This document shows, in pieces, positions 35,405-43,706 of a DNA stretch of 64,000 bases. The notes under the pieces were generated by a model. That model was given only the letters and a program-made list of their open reading frames with translations. It did no database searches and had not been told where the DNA came from. Source of the stretch: an uncultured Myxococcales bacterium (GTDB lineage: Bacteria; Myxococcota_A; UBA9042; CAIXZC01). A program made the translations under genes and the position numbers. Positions within the stretch are counted from its first letter, which is position 1. Each line of letters starts with the position of its first letter. The stretch lies in NCBI GenBank assembly GCA_903895725.1, contig CAITUV010000038.1, positions 62,001 through 126,000 on the forward strand, written 5' to 3'.

Positions 35405-37885
35405 CTACTGAGGGGCGCACTCGCCTCCGGGCGGTGGCTCGTCTTCCTGCAAGGTCCCGTCGAACGGCATGCCCCCGTCGTCCGGCAGGGGGGCCTCCTC
35501 GGCGGGGCGGATCCAGCCGGGACACTTCGTCAGCGCCTCCAGGTAGCGGATGCACAAGGGGTCGTCGGAGCCGTCGCAGCCGTACCCCAGGTAGGACCAC
35601 GCACGCTCGCAATTCTGAGGGCCGCCCAGCCCCTCGGCCCACAGCACACCGGCGTGGAGGCAGCATCCGCTTTGCGGGTTCCGGTCGCACCGGGAGGTCG
35701 CAAGGGTGCGGGCCCGGATGGGATCCCGTAGCTTCGGATTCTTCGAGGTCAGCGCCAGCAGCTCGACCAGCAGCTGGCATGCCGTGTCGTCGCCGGCCGA
35801 GCACATGGGGTCGACGAACCGCATCTCCCGCTCCTCATCGACCTCCTTGCCTTCTGGGGGACGGATGATGTCGTTGAGCGCCTGCCAGCAGCAGTCGCAT
35901 CTGGAGCCACGGGTGCTGGCCCTGAGGCAGGTCTCCTGCGCCGCAGCGGCGTTCCCATCGGCCTGCTGTTGCTGCGCCAGCTGGTCGCACGCCCAGCCGT
36001 CCTTCAGCTCGCAGGCCCTGGCTGCGAAACGGGAGAATCGGGCGGGGTCCCCCGGGGGGTCCCCCAGGCCCAGCTGGTACAGCTCCGCCAGCGTCACGCA
36101 CGCATCGGCCCGCCCTGCGTTGCACTCTTTCTCGAGCGCCATCTCGTCGACCGTCGGACCGTCTCCATCACCGATTGCCCCGAGGCGGCACGCGGCAAAC
36201 CCGGGGTTGTGCTCGCAGATCGTCTCGATCATCTGCTCCTCAGACGAGAAGCCTGCAGTCGGGAAGCGGCCGTTGACGATCCAGGTGGGGGAGGCATTGA
36301 GCCCGAGCTTTCGAGCGGTCTCCATGTCCTCGAGCAGCATTGTCTCTCCCTCCGAAGCGACGCATGCCTCCACGACGTTGCCGTCGATGCCGTCGCCGTA
36401 GCAGAACGACCAGGCTTCCTCGCGCAACCGAGGAAGCCTGCACCGGATGTACTCCTGGAGATGGTTCGGAAAGTACCGCGCAACGCAGAGCTGTCGGATG
36501 TCTTCGTCCACCTCGGTCTGGCCGTGCAGTGATGTCGGCTTGCCCTCCGAGTCCTGTTCCCCGATGTAGTGGACGACGATGACCAGGGGGTCGTACCGGA
36601 AGCGGACCAGAACGTCATCCAGTGCCTCGAAGAGTCGAGTTGCAAAGGGGCACTCGGACATGACGAACAGCTCGAGCTGCCCCTTGACCTCCGGCCGGCA
36701 TTCCATCGAGCCGTTGCAGCCGGGATCCGCACAATCTGCAAGACCGTCCCCCGTGTCGTCCTGCCCGTTGTCACAGATCTCGGAGCGGGGATCGTGCGTG
36801 GACTTGAGCTCGAGATACAACCAGGCCGGGTCGGACGATTCCCGGAGGTGCCGCTCCATCTCCATGCCGGCCTCGGTTTGCCGGACGGACGGTGGAAGGA
36901 GCACGGCGGGCAGGTGGCTCAGACCGCAGCGGTCGAGCAGCTCCCGAGCCTCCTGCTCGGCCCAGTCGATCGTCTTTACCCGGGCGTCGGGCAGGATGGT
37001 CCCGAGGGAACGCTCCAGCCGGGCCACGTCGCAGCTCGCAAGCCGGCACCGGACGTCGCCGATGATCACGACGTCGAGCGGAACGGGAATCGGAATGTCC
37101 CGGCATGCCCTCGGCCCCTCGCCCTCTCGGGCCCGGCACAACGCACGGACGAAAGCCTCGACGGTGCGCCCTCCCGAATACGGCTTCCCTGCAATGACCA
37201 TGGTGGGGCTTCCCTGTACCTCGGCCTGCATCGAGCGGTCGAACGAAGCCTTGAGCAAGGCATCTCCCTTCCCACTCTCCAGGCATCCGCGCACCTTGGC
37301 CGCCTCTTCCGGCGACAGCGACGATGCGAGGCACGAATCCAGGTTGGCGGGGATGTGGGAGAAGTCCGCATTCATGCACGCGATCAGGCTCATGTAGCGC
37401 CTGTCCCCGGGCAGCTCCTCCTGGGCACAGGCGTAGGCCAGGTCCCCCTTCACCTCATCTTCGCCATGCAGGGAGTACAGGGTCCCGCCCTCCTCGCCGC
37501 CGATGAGCTCCAGGCGGAAGTCAACCCACGGCCCGAAGTTCGCAAGCACCGGCTGCAGGCTGGTCAGCACGCTGGCAGCATACGGGCACTTCGACATGAT
37601 GTAGAGGGTGAACGGAATCGACGCACCCCGAGCCGGGACATCTTTGCGGACGGTGGCTCCAGAGCAGGCGCAAAGTGCCAGCACCAGTGCGACGGCCACA
37701 ACCCCCGGGTGCCCATTCCAAGGAACCGCATGCCGCACGCTCGTCCGACGCTCCTCGGATGCAACGGTCCGACCGGAGCGTGCCAGGCGTGGCGTCCGTA
37801 GAGGCGACCATCCACCTGCGCTCATCGAACCGGTCGGCTGACTGACGGATGACGGTATCCAGCCTTGAGCCTCGAAACCGGACAT
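35405..37885 (-). CDS. Exported protein with two GILT/thioredoxin-like domains lacking the second active-site cysteine
   Basis: The 826-residue protein contains two similar thiol-fold domains: about 92-270 (LYIMSKCPYA, C100) and about 404-600 (LFVMSECPFA, C412). Each has a following SLHGxxEVxxDxxxxC block, as in GILT-like thiol reductases. In both, the CxxC is reduced to CxxA, so normal disulfide exchange is doubtful. A putative metal or calcium loop (DNGQDDTGDGLADCADPGCNG) separates them. The last 230 residues are Cys-rich with Sel1-like helical pairs (CNAGRADACVTLAELYQLG). The start at 37885 has a strong AGAGGAGGCAACA site, but the hydrophobic export segment and lipobox-like LCAC come only at 61-74. 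Either the leader is very long, or an internal GTG is used. The gene follows the large Cys-repeat gene by 22 bp. Confidence 0.78.
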   Translation of the reverse strand: MSGFEAQGWIPSSVSQPTGSMSAGGWSPLRTPRLARSGRTVASEERRTSVRHAVPWNGHPGVVAVALVLALCACSGATVRKDVPARGASIPFTLYIMSKCPYAASVLTSLQPVLANFGPWVDFRLELIGGEEGGTLYSLHGEDEVKGDLAYACAQEELPGDRRYMSLIACMNADFSHIPANLDSCLASSLSPEEAAKVRGCLESGKGDALLKASFDRSMQAEVQGSPTMVIAGKPYSGGRTVEAFVRALCRAREGEGPRACRDIPIPVPLDVVIIGDVRCRLASCDVARLERSLGTILPDARVKTIDWAEQEARELLDRCGLSHLPAVLLPPSVRQTEAGMEMERHLRESSDPAWLYLELKSTHDPRSEICDNGQDDTGDGLADCADPGCNGSMECRPEVKGQLELFVMSECPFATRLFEALDDVLVRFRYDPLVIVVHYIGEQDSEGKPTSLHGQTEVDEDIRQLCVARYFPNHLQEYIRCRLPRLREEAWSFCYGDGIDGNVVEACVASEGETMLLEDMETARKLGLNASPTWIVNGRFPTAGFSSEEQMIETICEHNPGFAACRLGAIGDGDGPTVDEMALEKECNAGRADACVTLAELYQLGLGDPPGDPARFSRFAARACELKDGWACDQLAQQQQADGNAAAAQETCLRASTRGSRCDCCWQALNDIIRPPEGKEVDEEREMRFVDPMCSAGDDTACQLLVELLALTSKNPKLRDPIRARTLATSRCDRNPQSGCCLHAGVLWAEGLGGPQNCERAWSYLGYGCDGSDDPLCIRYLEALTKCPGWIRPAEEAPLPDDGGMPFDGTLQEDEPPPGGECAPQ

Positions 37886-37907
37886 TGTTGCCTCCTCTGG
37901 CTTCCTT

Positions 37908-40900
37908 TCACTTGACCCACAACCGGAAATTCGACCTACCTCCCCGCCCCGTGTAGCCCTCGCCCCCCGGGGCCGACAGCCCGCCGCACGCCCAGTGATT
38001 GCCCGAATGTGCAGTGATCACCACGTTGGTCTCGGTGTTGCCGGACACGAGCCCGTAGTGCCACGGAGCCCACGCCGTCGGGAAAGACGTACCCTGCTTG
38101 TCGTACGAATCCCACGATTCCGCAGCCGAGTGTGCCACGGTCCAGTCGTGGTCCGATGCCCCCCACCAGTAGCGGACATAGTTGTTGTTGCTCTCGAAGC
38201 ACATCATCCGGAACTGGTCCTGCTGGGACAAGGTGTTCACCCGGTCCCTGGAGAAATGCCAGTGCTCGTCCAGGCTGGTCGACTGTCCGGGGTTCAAGTC
38301 GCTGTTGTCGTTCCACCCCGCCTCGCCGTGGTGGCCAAACCGGGCCACGGCGACGAGCGTCCACCCTCCCCCGTCCAGCTCCATGTCGCACCGGACCTGG
38401 AACGGAGCGGCCGGTCCATCCCCATCCATGTCGATGGTGTAGATACCGGACGGCAGCTGGGGCATCTTGTCGTGAAGAGTCCGGCAGGAGGTCTGGGGCT
38501 CTGTCTTGCAGGCAGCGCTGCATCCGTCGCCAGCAACCAGGTTTCCGTCATCGCACTCATCGGTCCCATCCACCACGCCGTTGCTGCAGCAGGGCGCCAG
38601 CGGCACATGCACGCACCCCTTGGCCGGGTCGCAGGAGTCCGTCGTGCACGCCACGCCGTCGTCGCAGTCCAGCCCTCCCGTGCCGACACACGCTCCGGCG
38701 TCGCAGGCATCGGTCGGCGTGCATGCGTTCCCGTCGTTGCACGCGCCCTCCGCCGGGTCGTGCTTGCATCCCGACAGGGGGTCGCACGCATCGTCCGTAC
38801 ACTCGTTGCCGTCCTCGCAGGAGAAGTCCCCCGAGCCGATGCATGCCCCCTGGAAGCACACGTCCAGCGTCGTGCACACGTCGTGGTCATCGCAAGGGAC
38901 CGAATTGTCCTCGTGCTGACAGCCCGACTGGGGCAGGCAGTAGTCGTCCGTGCAGAGGTTGCCGTCGTCGCACGATATCCCCTTGAGCGCCTGGCACTTG
39001 CCGGCCACGCACGAGTCCCCGGTGGTGCACAGGTTCCCGTCATCGCAGCCTCCTTCGAGCGGCGTGTGGTGGCAGGCCGTCACCGGGTCACAGACGTCCA
39101 GCGTGCAGGCATTTCCGTCGTCGCACGACATTGCCTTTCCCGGTGAGCACGCTCCGCCGGTACAATGGTCCCCCATCGTGCAGGCGTCGTCGTCGGTGCA
39201 CGGTGCCGTGTTGGCCTTGTGCTGGCACCCCGCTTCCGGGTCGCACGAGTCATCCGTACACACGTTTCCATCGTTGCAGTCGGGAGGGGTGGCCCCGACG
39301 CACTTGCCCAGCTTGCAGGCATCGGTCGTCGTACACGCGTTGAGGTCGTCGCAGGGCTTCGTGTTCGGCAAATGCGTGCATCCCGCGGCGGGATCGCACG
39401 CATCGTCGGTGCACGGGTTTCCGTCGTCGCAGCCGACGGCGAGGCCTCCCGTGCAGACTCCCTTGGCGCACACGTCCTTCACGGTGCAGGCATTGTTGTC
39501 GTCGCACGCTGCGGCGTTGATCGCATGTCCGCACCCGGTCGCCGGATTGCACGAGTCCGTCGTGCAGACGTTGGTGTCGTCGCAGACCACAGGCGAGCCG
39601 GGCATGCAGGCTCCCCCCTTGCAGAAATCGCCTTCGGTACACTCGTTGAAGTCGGAGCACGGCTTCGAGCTCGGCTCGTGAACGCAGACTCCGGCCCCCT
39701 TGCACGAGTCCGCAGTGCACACGTTGCCGTCGTTGCAGTCCATCGGCGAACCGGAGACGCACGCCCCATCCGCACACTGGTCATTGACCGTGCAGGCGTT
39801 CCCGTCGCTGCAGGGCACGGCCACCGGCACGTGCTGGCATCCTCCGCCGGGCAGGCAGAGGTCCTTCGTGCACGGATTCAGGTCGTCGCACTCGGTCGAT
39901 CCCGCTCCCTGGCACTTTCCCTCCGCACACACGTCGCCCGTGGTGCACTCGTTGAGGTCGTCGCAGGGCCCCCCGTCGGCAGCCGCGTGCGTGCACCCCA
40001 GCTCGGCGTCGCACGCATCCACCGTGCACACGTTGGCGTCGTCGCACACGATGAGCTTGCCGGGCACGCAGGTCCCATCCGCACACGTGTCCCACGCGGT
40101 ACAGACCGAGCCGTCCTCGCAACTTTCCCCCTCGTTGGCCGGGATCGTCCCGCACTTGCCGATCTCCGGCAGACAAACCGACTTGGCGCAGACCGCCTCG
40201 GCTCCCTCCAACTCGGGACAGACCACGACCGTGGCCGTAGCCACCTTGCACTTGTACGGTACCTCCGACAGGTCGCAGAACAGCGTGCCGTTGCAGGCAT
40301 CACCGTCCTCCAGCGGCAGGCAGTCGAGGTCGTTCGTGCAGTCGCAGGCCACGGCGAACCCCTTGCACGCTCCCTGCGAGCAGGCGTCGGCCACGGTGCA
40401 CGGGTCGCCATCGTCGCACGGAGCCGCACTGAACGTGTAGTTGCACCCGCCCACCGGACTGCAGTTGTCGAACGTGCACGGATTGCCGTCGTTGCAGTCG
40501 ATCGTCGTTCCCACGCAGGCCGCATCTTCGCAATGGTCGGCCAGCGTGCAGACGTCCCCGTCGTCACACGAAGCTCCGTCGGTCGGCTCCTGGACGCACC
40601 CCTTGTCCGGATCGCACGAATCCTTCGTGCAGGGATTTGCGTCCTCGCACGTGGCCTCGTCGATGGCACCGTCGCAGTCGTCGTCCAGGCCGTTGCACGT
40701 CTCGTCGGCCGGCACTGCGGCATCGCACTCGGTCAAGCCCGCCGCAGCGCATTTCCGCATTCCCTTGCACGTGCCCGACTCGTTGGACTGCTCGCAGTCG
40801 GTCGACAGCTCCTTCTCGACGGCGGTCTTCGAGCAGAAGCACTTTCCGTCGGTCGCCACGCACTGTGCACGGACCTCCCCTTCCGCTGTCGGGGCCATGA

Positions 40901-41486
40901 CGCAGGAGAATCCTCCGGGACAGGTCGCCTTCTCACAGTCGGAGCCGCAGAAGCTGCCGGCCTCCGCGCCAAACTGAGCGTAGCTGACGCAGTAGCTCCC
41001 GGCCGTGGTGGCGCAGTCGCCGCTCGTCCTGCACGGCGTGCACAGCTCCGGGTATGGAGACATGCACAGGAAGACGACGTCGGCACCGTAGCCCGAAACA
41101 TTCAGGCAGGACCAGCTCTCCGGGCACTCGTCCAGGCAGGTCTGCGTGCACGCGTGGTCCCCCATGTGCTGCACGCAGAAGCCGGACCAGCAATCCGAGT
41201 TCTCCTGGCACGGGTCCATGAAGCAGCCGCCTCCCGGCTCGCACCCCGGTTCCGCGATCTCCTCCTCCTCGAGCTGCTCGGGGGCGACTTCCGGGATGCC
41301 GACTTCCGGGGCCACCTCGACCTTCTCGGGAAGCTCGGCTGCAGCATCCACGGTGCCCAACGACTCGGCCGCAACGTCTGCCAGGTCCACCGACGTGACC
41401 TCCCCGCCGCTGCAGGCCGCCACGAGCACCGGGACGACGCCGCACAGTAACGGTCCGATTCCAGCCCGAAATCCCCTACCTTTCAT
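37908..41486 (-). CDS. Giant Cys-repeat lipoprotein with C-terminal fibrinogen-like domain
   Basis: The 1192-residue protein has a lipoprotein signal (VLVAACSG) and an acidic linker. A Cys module follows (about 60-260: FCVQHMGDHACTQTC, CNGLDDDCDGAID), which is also present in the 57222-59030 protein. Roughly two dozen alternating 20-residue units come next. One type reads CDDGNxCTxDSCDPxxGCxH, the other CDDxNxCTxxDxCxxGxCxG. After a DUF4215-like unit (CSNGVVDGTDECDDGN), the protein ends in a domain of about 195 residues that begins SCRTLHDKMPQLPSGIY and contains CDMELDGGGWTLVAVARFG, the hallmark of fibrinogen C-terminal lectin-like domains. It is probably a long disulfide-stiffened stalk presenting a sugar-binding head. 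ATG 41486 follows GGGGGAAG; a promoter lies at 41512-41540. The frame to 41612 is rejected because it would run through that promoter. Confidence 0.85.
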   Translation of the reverse strand: MKGRGFRAGIGPLLCGVVPVLVAACSGGEVTSVDLADVAAESLGTVDAAAELPEKVEVAPEVGIPEVAPEQLEEEEIAEPGCEPGGGCFMDPCQENSDCWSGFCVQHMGDHACTQTCLDECPESWSCLNVSGYGADVVFLCMSPYPELCTPCRTSGDCATTAGSYCVSYAQFGAEAGSFCGSDCEKATCPGGFSCVMAPTAEGEVRAQCVATDGKCFCSKTAVEKELSTDCEQSNESGTCKGMRKCAAAGLTECDAAVPADETCNGLDDDCDGAIDEATCEDANPCTKDSCDPDKGCVQEPTDGASCDDGDVCTLADHCEDAACVGTTIDCNDGNPCTFDNCSPVGGCNYTFSAAPCDDGDPCTVADACSQGACKGFAVACDCTNDLDCLPLEDGDACNGTLFCDLSEVPYKCKVATATVVVCPELEGAEAVCAKSVCLPEIGKCGTIPANEGESCEDGSVCTAWDTCADGTCVPGKLIVCDDANVCTVDACDAELGCTHAAADGGPCDDLNECTTGDVCAEGKCQGAGSTECDDLNPCTKDLCLPGGGCQHVPVAVPCSDGNACTVNDQCADGACVSGSPMDCNDGNVCTADSCKGAGVCVHEPSSKPCSDFNECTEGDFCKGGACMPGSPVVCDDTNVCTTDSCNPATGCGHAINAAACDDNNACTVKDVCAKGVCTGGLAVGCDDGNPCTDDACDPAAGCTHLPNTKPCDDLNACTTTDACKLGKCVGATPPDCNDGNVCTDDSCDPEAGCQHKANTAPCTDDDACTMGDHCTGGACSPGKAMSCDDGNACTLDVCDPVTACHHTPLEGGCDDGNLCTTGDSCVAGKCQALKGISCDDGNLCTDDYCLPQSGCQHEDNSVPCDDHDVCTTLDVCFQGACIGSGDFSCEDGNECTDDACDPLSGCKHDPAEGACNDGNACTPTDACDAGACVGTGGLDCDDGVACTTDSCDPAKGCVHVPLAPCCSNGVVDGTDECDDGNLVAGDGCSAACKTEPQTSCRTLHDKMPQLPSGIYTIDMDGDGPAAPFQVRCDMELDGGGWTLVAVARFGHHGEAGWNDNSDLNPGQSTSLDEHWHFSRDRVNTLSQQDQFRMMCFESNNNYVRYWWGASDHDWTVAHSAAESWDSYDKQGTSFPTAWAPWHYGLVSGNTETNVVITAHSGNHWACGGLSAPGGEGYTGRGGRSNFRLWVK

Positions 41487-41511
41487 GACGCTTCCCCCAG
41501 AGTTCCCGGCC

Positions 41512-41540
41512 ATTCTAGCGCGAAACCCCAGGCGTTGCAC
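41512..41540 (-). promoter_or_regulatory. Candidate promoter of the Cys-repeat/fibrinogen-like operon
   Basis: On the minus strand TAGAAT (41517-41512) matches the -10 consensus at five of six positions. GTGCAA (41540-41535) lies 17 bp upstream as a weak -35. The start would be about 20 nt ahead of the ATG. It directly borders the 51-bp hairpin repeats. Confidence 0.38.
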
Positions 41541-41553
41541 GGGACATCGGTCC

Positions 41554-41706
41554 GGCGTCATAACTCGGCCTATGTTGCACCATCCCGGCAGTTGTGACGC
41601 TCCAGGCGTCATAACTCGGCCGATGTTGCATCATCCCGGCAGTTGTGACGCTCCAGGCGTCATTACTCGGTCGATGTTGCATCATCCCGGCAGTTGTGGC
41701 GCCGCG
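41554..41706. repeat. Three head-to-tail 51-bp imperfect-palindrome repeats
   Basis: Units start at 41554, 41605 and 41656, and the first two differ by only two bases. Each unit opens with GCGTCATAACT and closes with AGTTGTGACGC, which are complementary at ten of eleven positions (the exception being a G-T pair). Inside are a second complementary pair (GCCGATG and CATCCCGGC with a 2-nt bulge) and a TTGCAT loop. Each unit can thus fold into one long hairpin. The arms can also pair across unit junctions with only a 5-nt loop (41590-41616 and 41641-41667). The array lies in the 376-bp gap between the divergent Cys-repeat gene and the acyl-CoA synthetase gene. No known family is recognised. Confidence 0.9.
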
Positions 41707-41862
41707 GCGGAGGTCGACGGGTCCGTTCCTGCTTTCGAGGCCAGCGAGGCATATCCTGCTGCCGATCAGTCGCCCCAGACCTCTCGCTGCGCTGGACGCC
41801 GGCCCGTGGAGGCGGTATTGTCACGTCAGACTCATTGCGATCCGACTCTGGAGGTGGTTCGA

Positions 41863-43665
41863 GTGAACATCCCGGAACGACACATCCCGCAAGTGTTCTT
41901 CAACAATGTCGCGCTGCACGGCTCCCACCCGTTCCTCGGGTTCAAGGAGGGGGGAACGTGGAAGACCTGGAGCTGGATGGAGGTCAAGGCCAAGGTGAGC
42001 ACTCTGGCGAGGGCGCTCATCCAGATGGGAATCGAGAAGGGGGACCACGTGGCCATCTTCTCCCCCAACTGTCCCATGTGGGCCGTGTGCGATCTGGCCA
42101 TCCTCTCCGCAGGGGCCATCGACGTCCCGATCTACGCAACCAACTCGGCAGCCGAGTGCCAGTACATCCTCAACGATTCGCAGTGCAAGGTCGTCTTCGT
42201 CGGAACAGCGGACCATCTGAAGATCATCCTGTCCATTCGTGACAAGGTACCCACGCTGACCCATGTGGTGGCCATGGTCCCGATGGCGGGCGACGATGCG
42301 AAGGGGGTGACCGCGCTGAGCGTGGCCATGGACCTCGGGGAGAGCCTGGCCGACAGGACTCAGCTCGACAACCGGCTCCAGAGCCTCGGCCCGGAGGATA
42401 CCGCCACGCTCATCTACACCTCCGGCACCACCGGCCCGCCCAAGGGGGTCATGCTCACGCATCGCAACTTCCTGTCCAACGTGCTCCAGGCCGAGCACTC
42501 CCATCCGGGGATCTTCGTGGCGGAGAAGGACATCCTGCTCTCCTTCCTGCCGCTGAGCCATTCGCTCGAGAGAACGGCGGGCTACTACCTGCCGATGCAC
42601 TACGGCTGCTGCATCTACTACGCGGAGAGCATGCTGACCGTGGTCGACAACATGAAGGAGCTGCGCCCTCATTTCGCGGTCAGCGTCCCCCGCCTCTTCG
42701 AGAAGATATTCGACGGCGTGCACCAGAAGGTCGCTGGTGCCAAGCCCGTCAAGAAGGCGCTGTTTCGATGGTCTGTAGGCGTGGGCAACCGGTGCATCGA
42801 TTACACGCTGAACGGTCATGGCGTACCGCTGTTCCTGGCGCTGCAGCACAGGCTGGCGGACAAGCTCGTCCTGTCCAAGCTGCGTGCGGCGCTGGGGTTG
42901 GACCGGATCAAGGTCTTCGTTTCCGGCGGTGCGCCGCTGGCCAGCCACATCAACCGCTTCTTCCACGCGATCGGAGTAACCGTACACGAAGGATATGGCC
43001 TGTCCGAGACCACGCCGATTCTGACGGTCAACGGATTCGGCACGACCCGCATCGGTACGGTCGGCAAGGCCGTTGAGGAGACCGAGGTCCGGATCGCCCA
43101 GGATGGTGAAATCGTCGTTCGAGGTCCCCAGATCATGAAGGGGTACCACAATCAGCCCGAGGCCACCCGGGAAGTGCTCGACACGGACGGCTGGTTCTAC
43201 ACCGGCGACATCGGCGTGCTGGAGGACGGCTTTCTGCGCATCACGGATCGCAAGAAGAACATCCTGATCACTGCAGGGGGCAAGAACATCAGCCCGCAGA
43301 ACATCGAGTTCGCTCTGCTGGAAAAGCCCCTGGTCGGCCAGGCCATGATCGTGGGGGACCGGCGCCCCTTCCTGACTGCGCTCGTCGTCCCGTCGTTCGA
43401 GGCGCTGGAGCCCTGGGCAAAGGCTCAGGGCATCTCCTTTGCCTCCCGGGAGGAGCTCGTCCGGAACCCCAGGGTGCTGGCTCACTTCGAGGCCCAGCTC
43501 GCCGAGGTCAACAAGGACATGGCCCGCGTCGAGCAGGTCAAGAAGCTCGCCCTGCTGGGACGTGAGTTCACGCAGGCCACCGGTGAGCTTACCCCCACCC
43601 TCAAGATTCGCCGCAAGGTCGTGCTCGAGATGTACAAGAAGGAAATCGAGGCGATGTACGCGTAG
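41863..43665 (+). CDS. Long-chain acyl-CoA synthetase (AMP-forming)
   Basis: The 600-residue enzyme starts at GTG with GGAGGTGGTTCGA upstream. The AMP-binding P-loop is LIYTSGTTGPPKGVMLTHRN. The A5 region is YGLSETTPI, and the hinge motif is GWFYTGDIGVLEDGFLRITDRKKN, followed by ITAGGKNISPQNIE. These match the FadD/long-chain branch, with the typical insertion near PRLFEKIFDGVHQKV. It activates free fatty acids to acyl-CoA with ATP at the membrane surface. It is a single gene between divergent and convergent neighbours. The 51-bp hairpin array ends about 155 bp ahead of the start and might affect its leader. It could feed lipid metabolism used by the acyl reductase run, but that gene group is 30 kb away, so the link is weak. 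Confidence 0.93.
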   Translation: MNIPERHIPQVFFNNVALHGSHPFLGFKEGGTWKTWSWMEVKAKVSTLARALIQMGIEKGDHVAIFSPNCPMWAVCDLAILSAGAIDVPIYATNSAAECQYILNDSQCKVVFVGTADHLKIILSIRDKVPTLTHVVAMVPMAGDDAKGVTALSVAMDLGESLADRTQLDNRLQSLGPEDTATLIYTSGTTGPPKGVMLTHRNFLSNVLQAEHSHPGIFVAEKDILLSFLPLSHSLERTAGYYLPMHYGCCIYYAESMLTVVDNMKELRPHFAVSVPRLFEKIFDGVHQKVAGAKPVKKALFRWSVGVGNRCIDYTLNGHGVPLFLALQHRLADKLVLSKLRAALGLDRIKVFVSGGAPLASHINRFFHAIGVTVHEGYGLSETTPILTVNGFGTTRIGTVGKAVEETEVRIAQDGEIVVRGPQIMKGYHNQPEATREVLDTDGWFYTGDIGVLEDGFLRITDRKKNILITAGGKNISPQNIEFALLEKPLVGQAMIVGDRRPFLTALVVPSFEALEPWAKAQGISFASREELVRNPRVLAHFEAQLAEVNKDMARVEQVKKLALLGREFTQATGELTPTLKIRRKVVLEMYKKEIEAMYA

Positions 43666-43706
43666 TCCTCACCGTCCTCGCATCGTGAGCCCATCCAACC
43701 GCAGCC

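Noticed and set aside
39165..41450. 761-codon open frame antisense to the Cys-repeat gene
   Set aside because: It merely mirrors the repeat periodicity of the real gene and has no ribosome site or domain.
41554..41706. CRISPR array
   Set aside because: The repeats are directly adjacent with no unique spacers, there are only three copies, and no cas genes lie nearby.
41554..41706. Integron attC sites
   Set aside because: The units are imperfect palindromes of similar length, but I cannot find the GTTRRRY core and there is no integrase or cassette structure.
41146..41862. Upstream extension of the acyl-CoA synthetase frame through the 51-bp repeats
   Set aside because: The frame is open, but it overlaps the opposite lipoprotein gene and its promoter, and GTG at 41863 has a strong ribosome site where the family begins.
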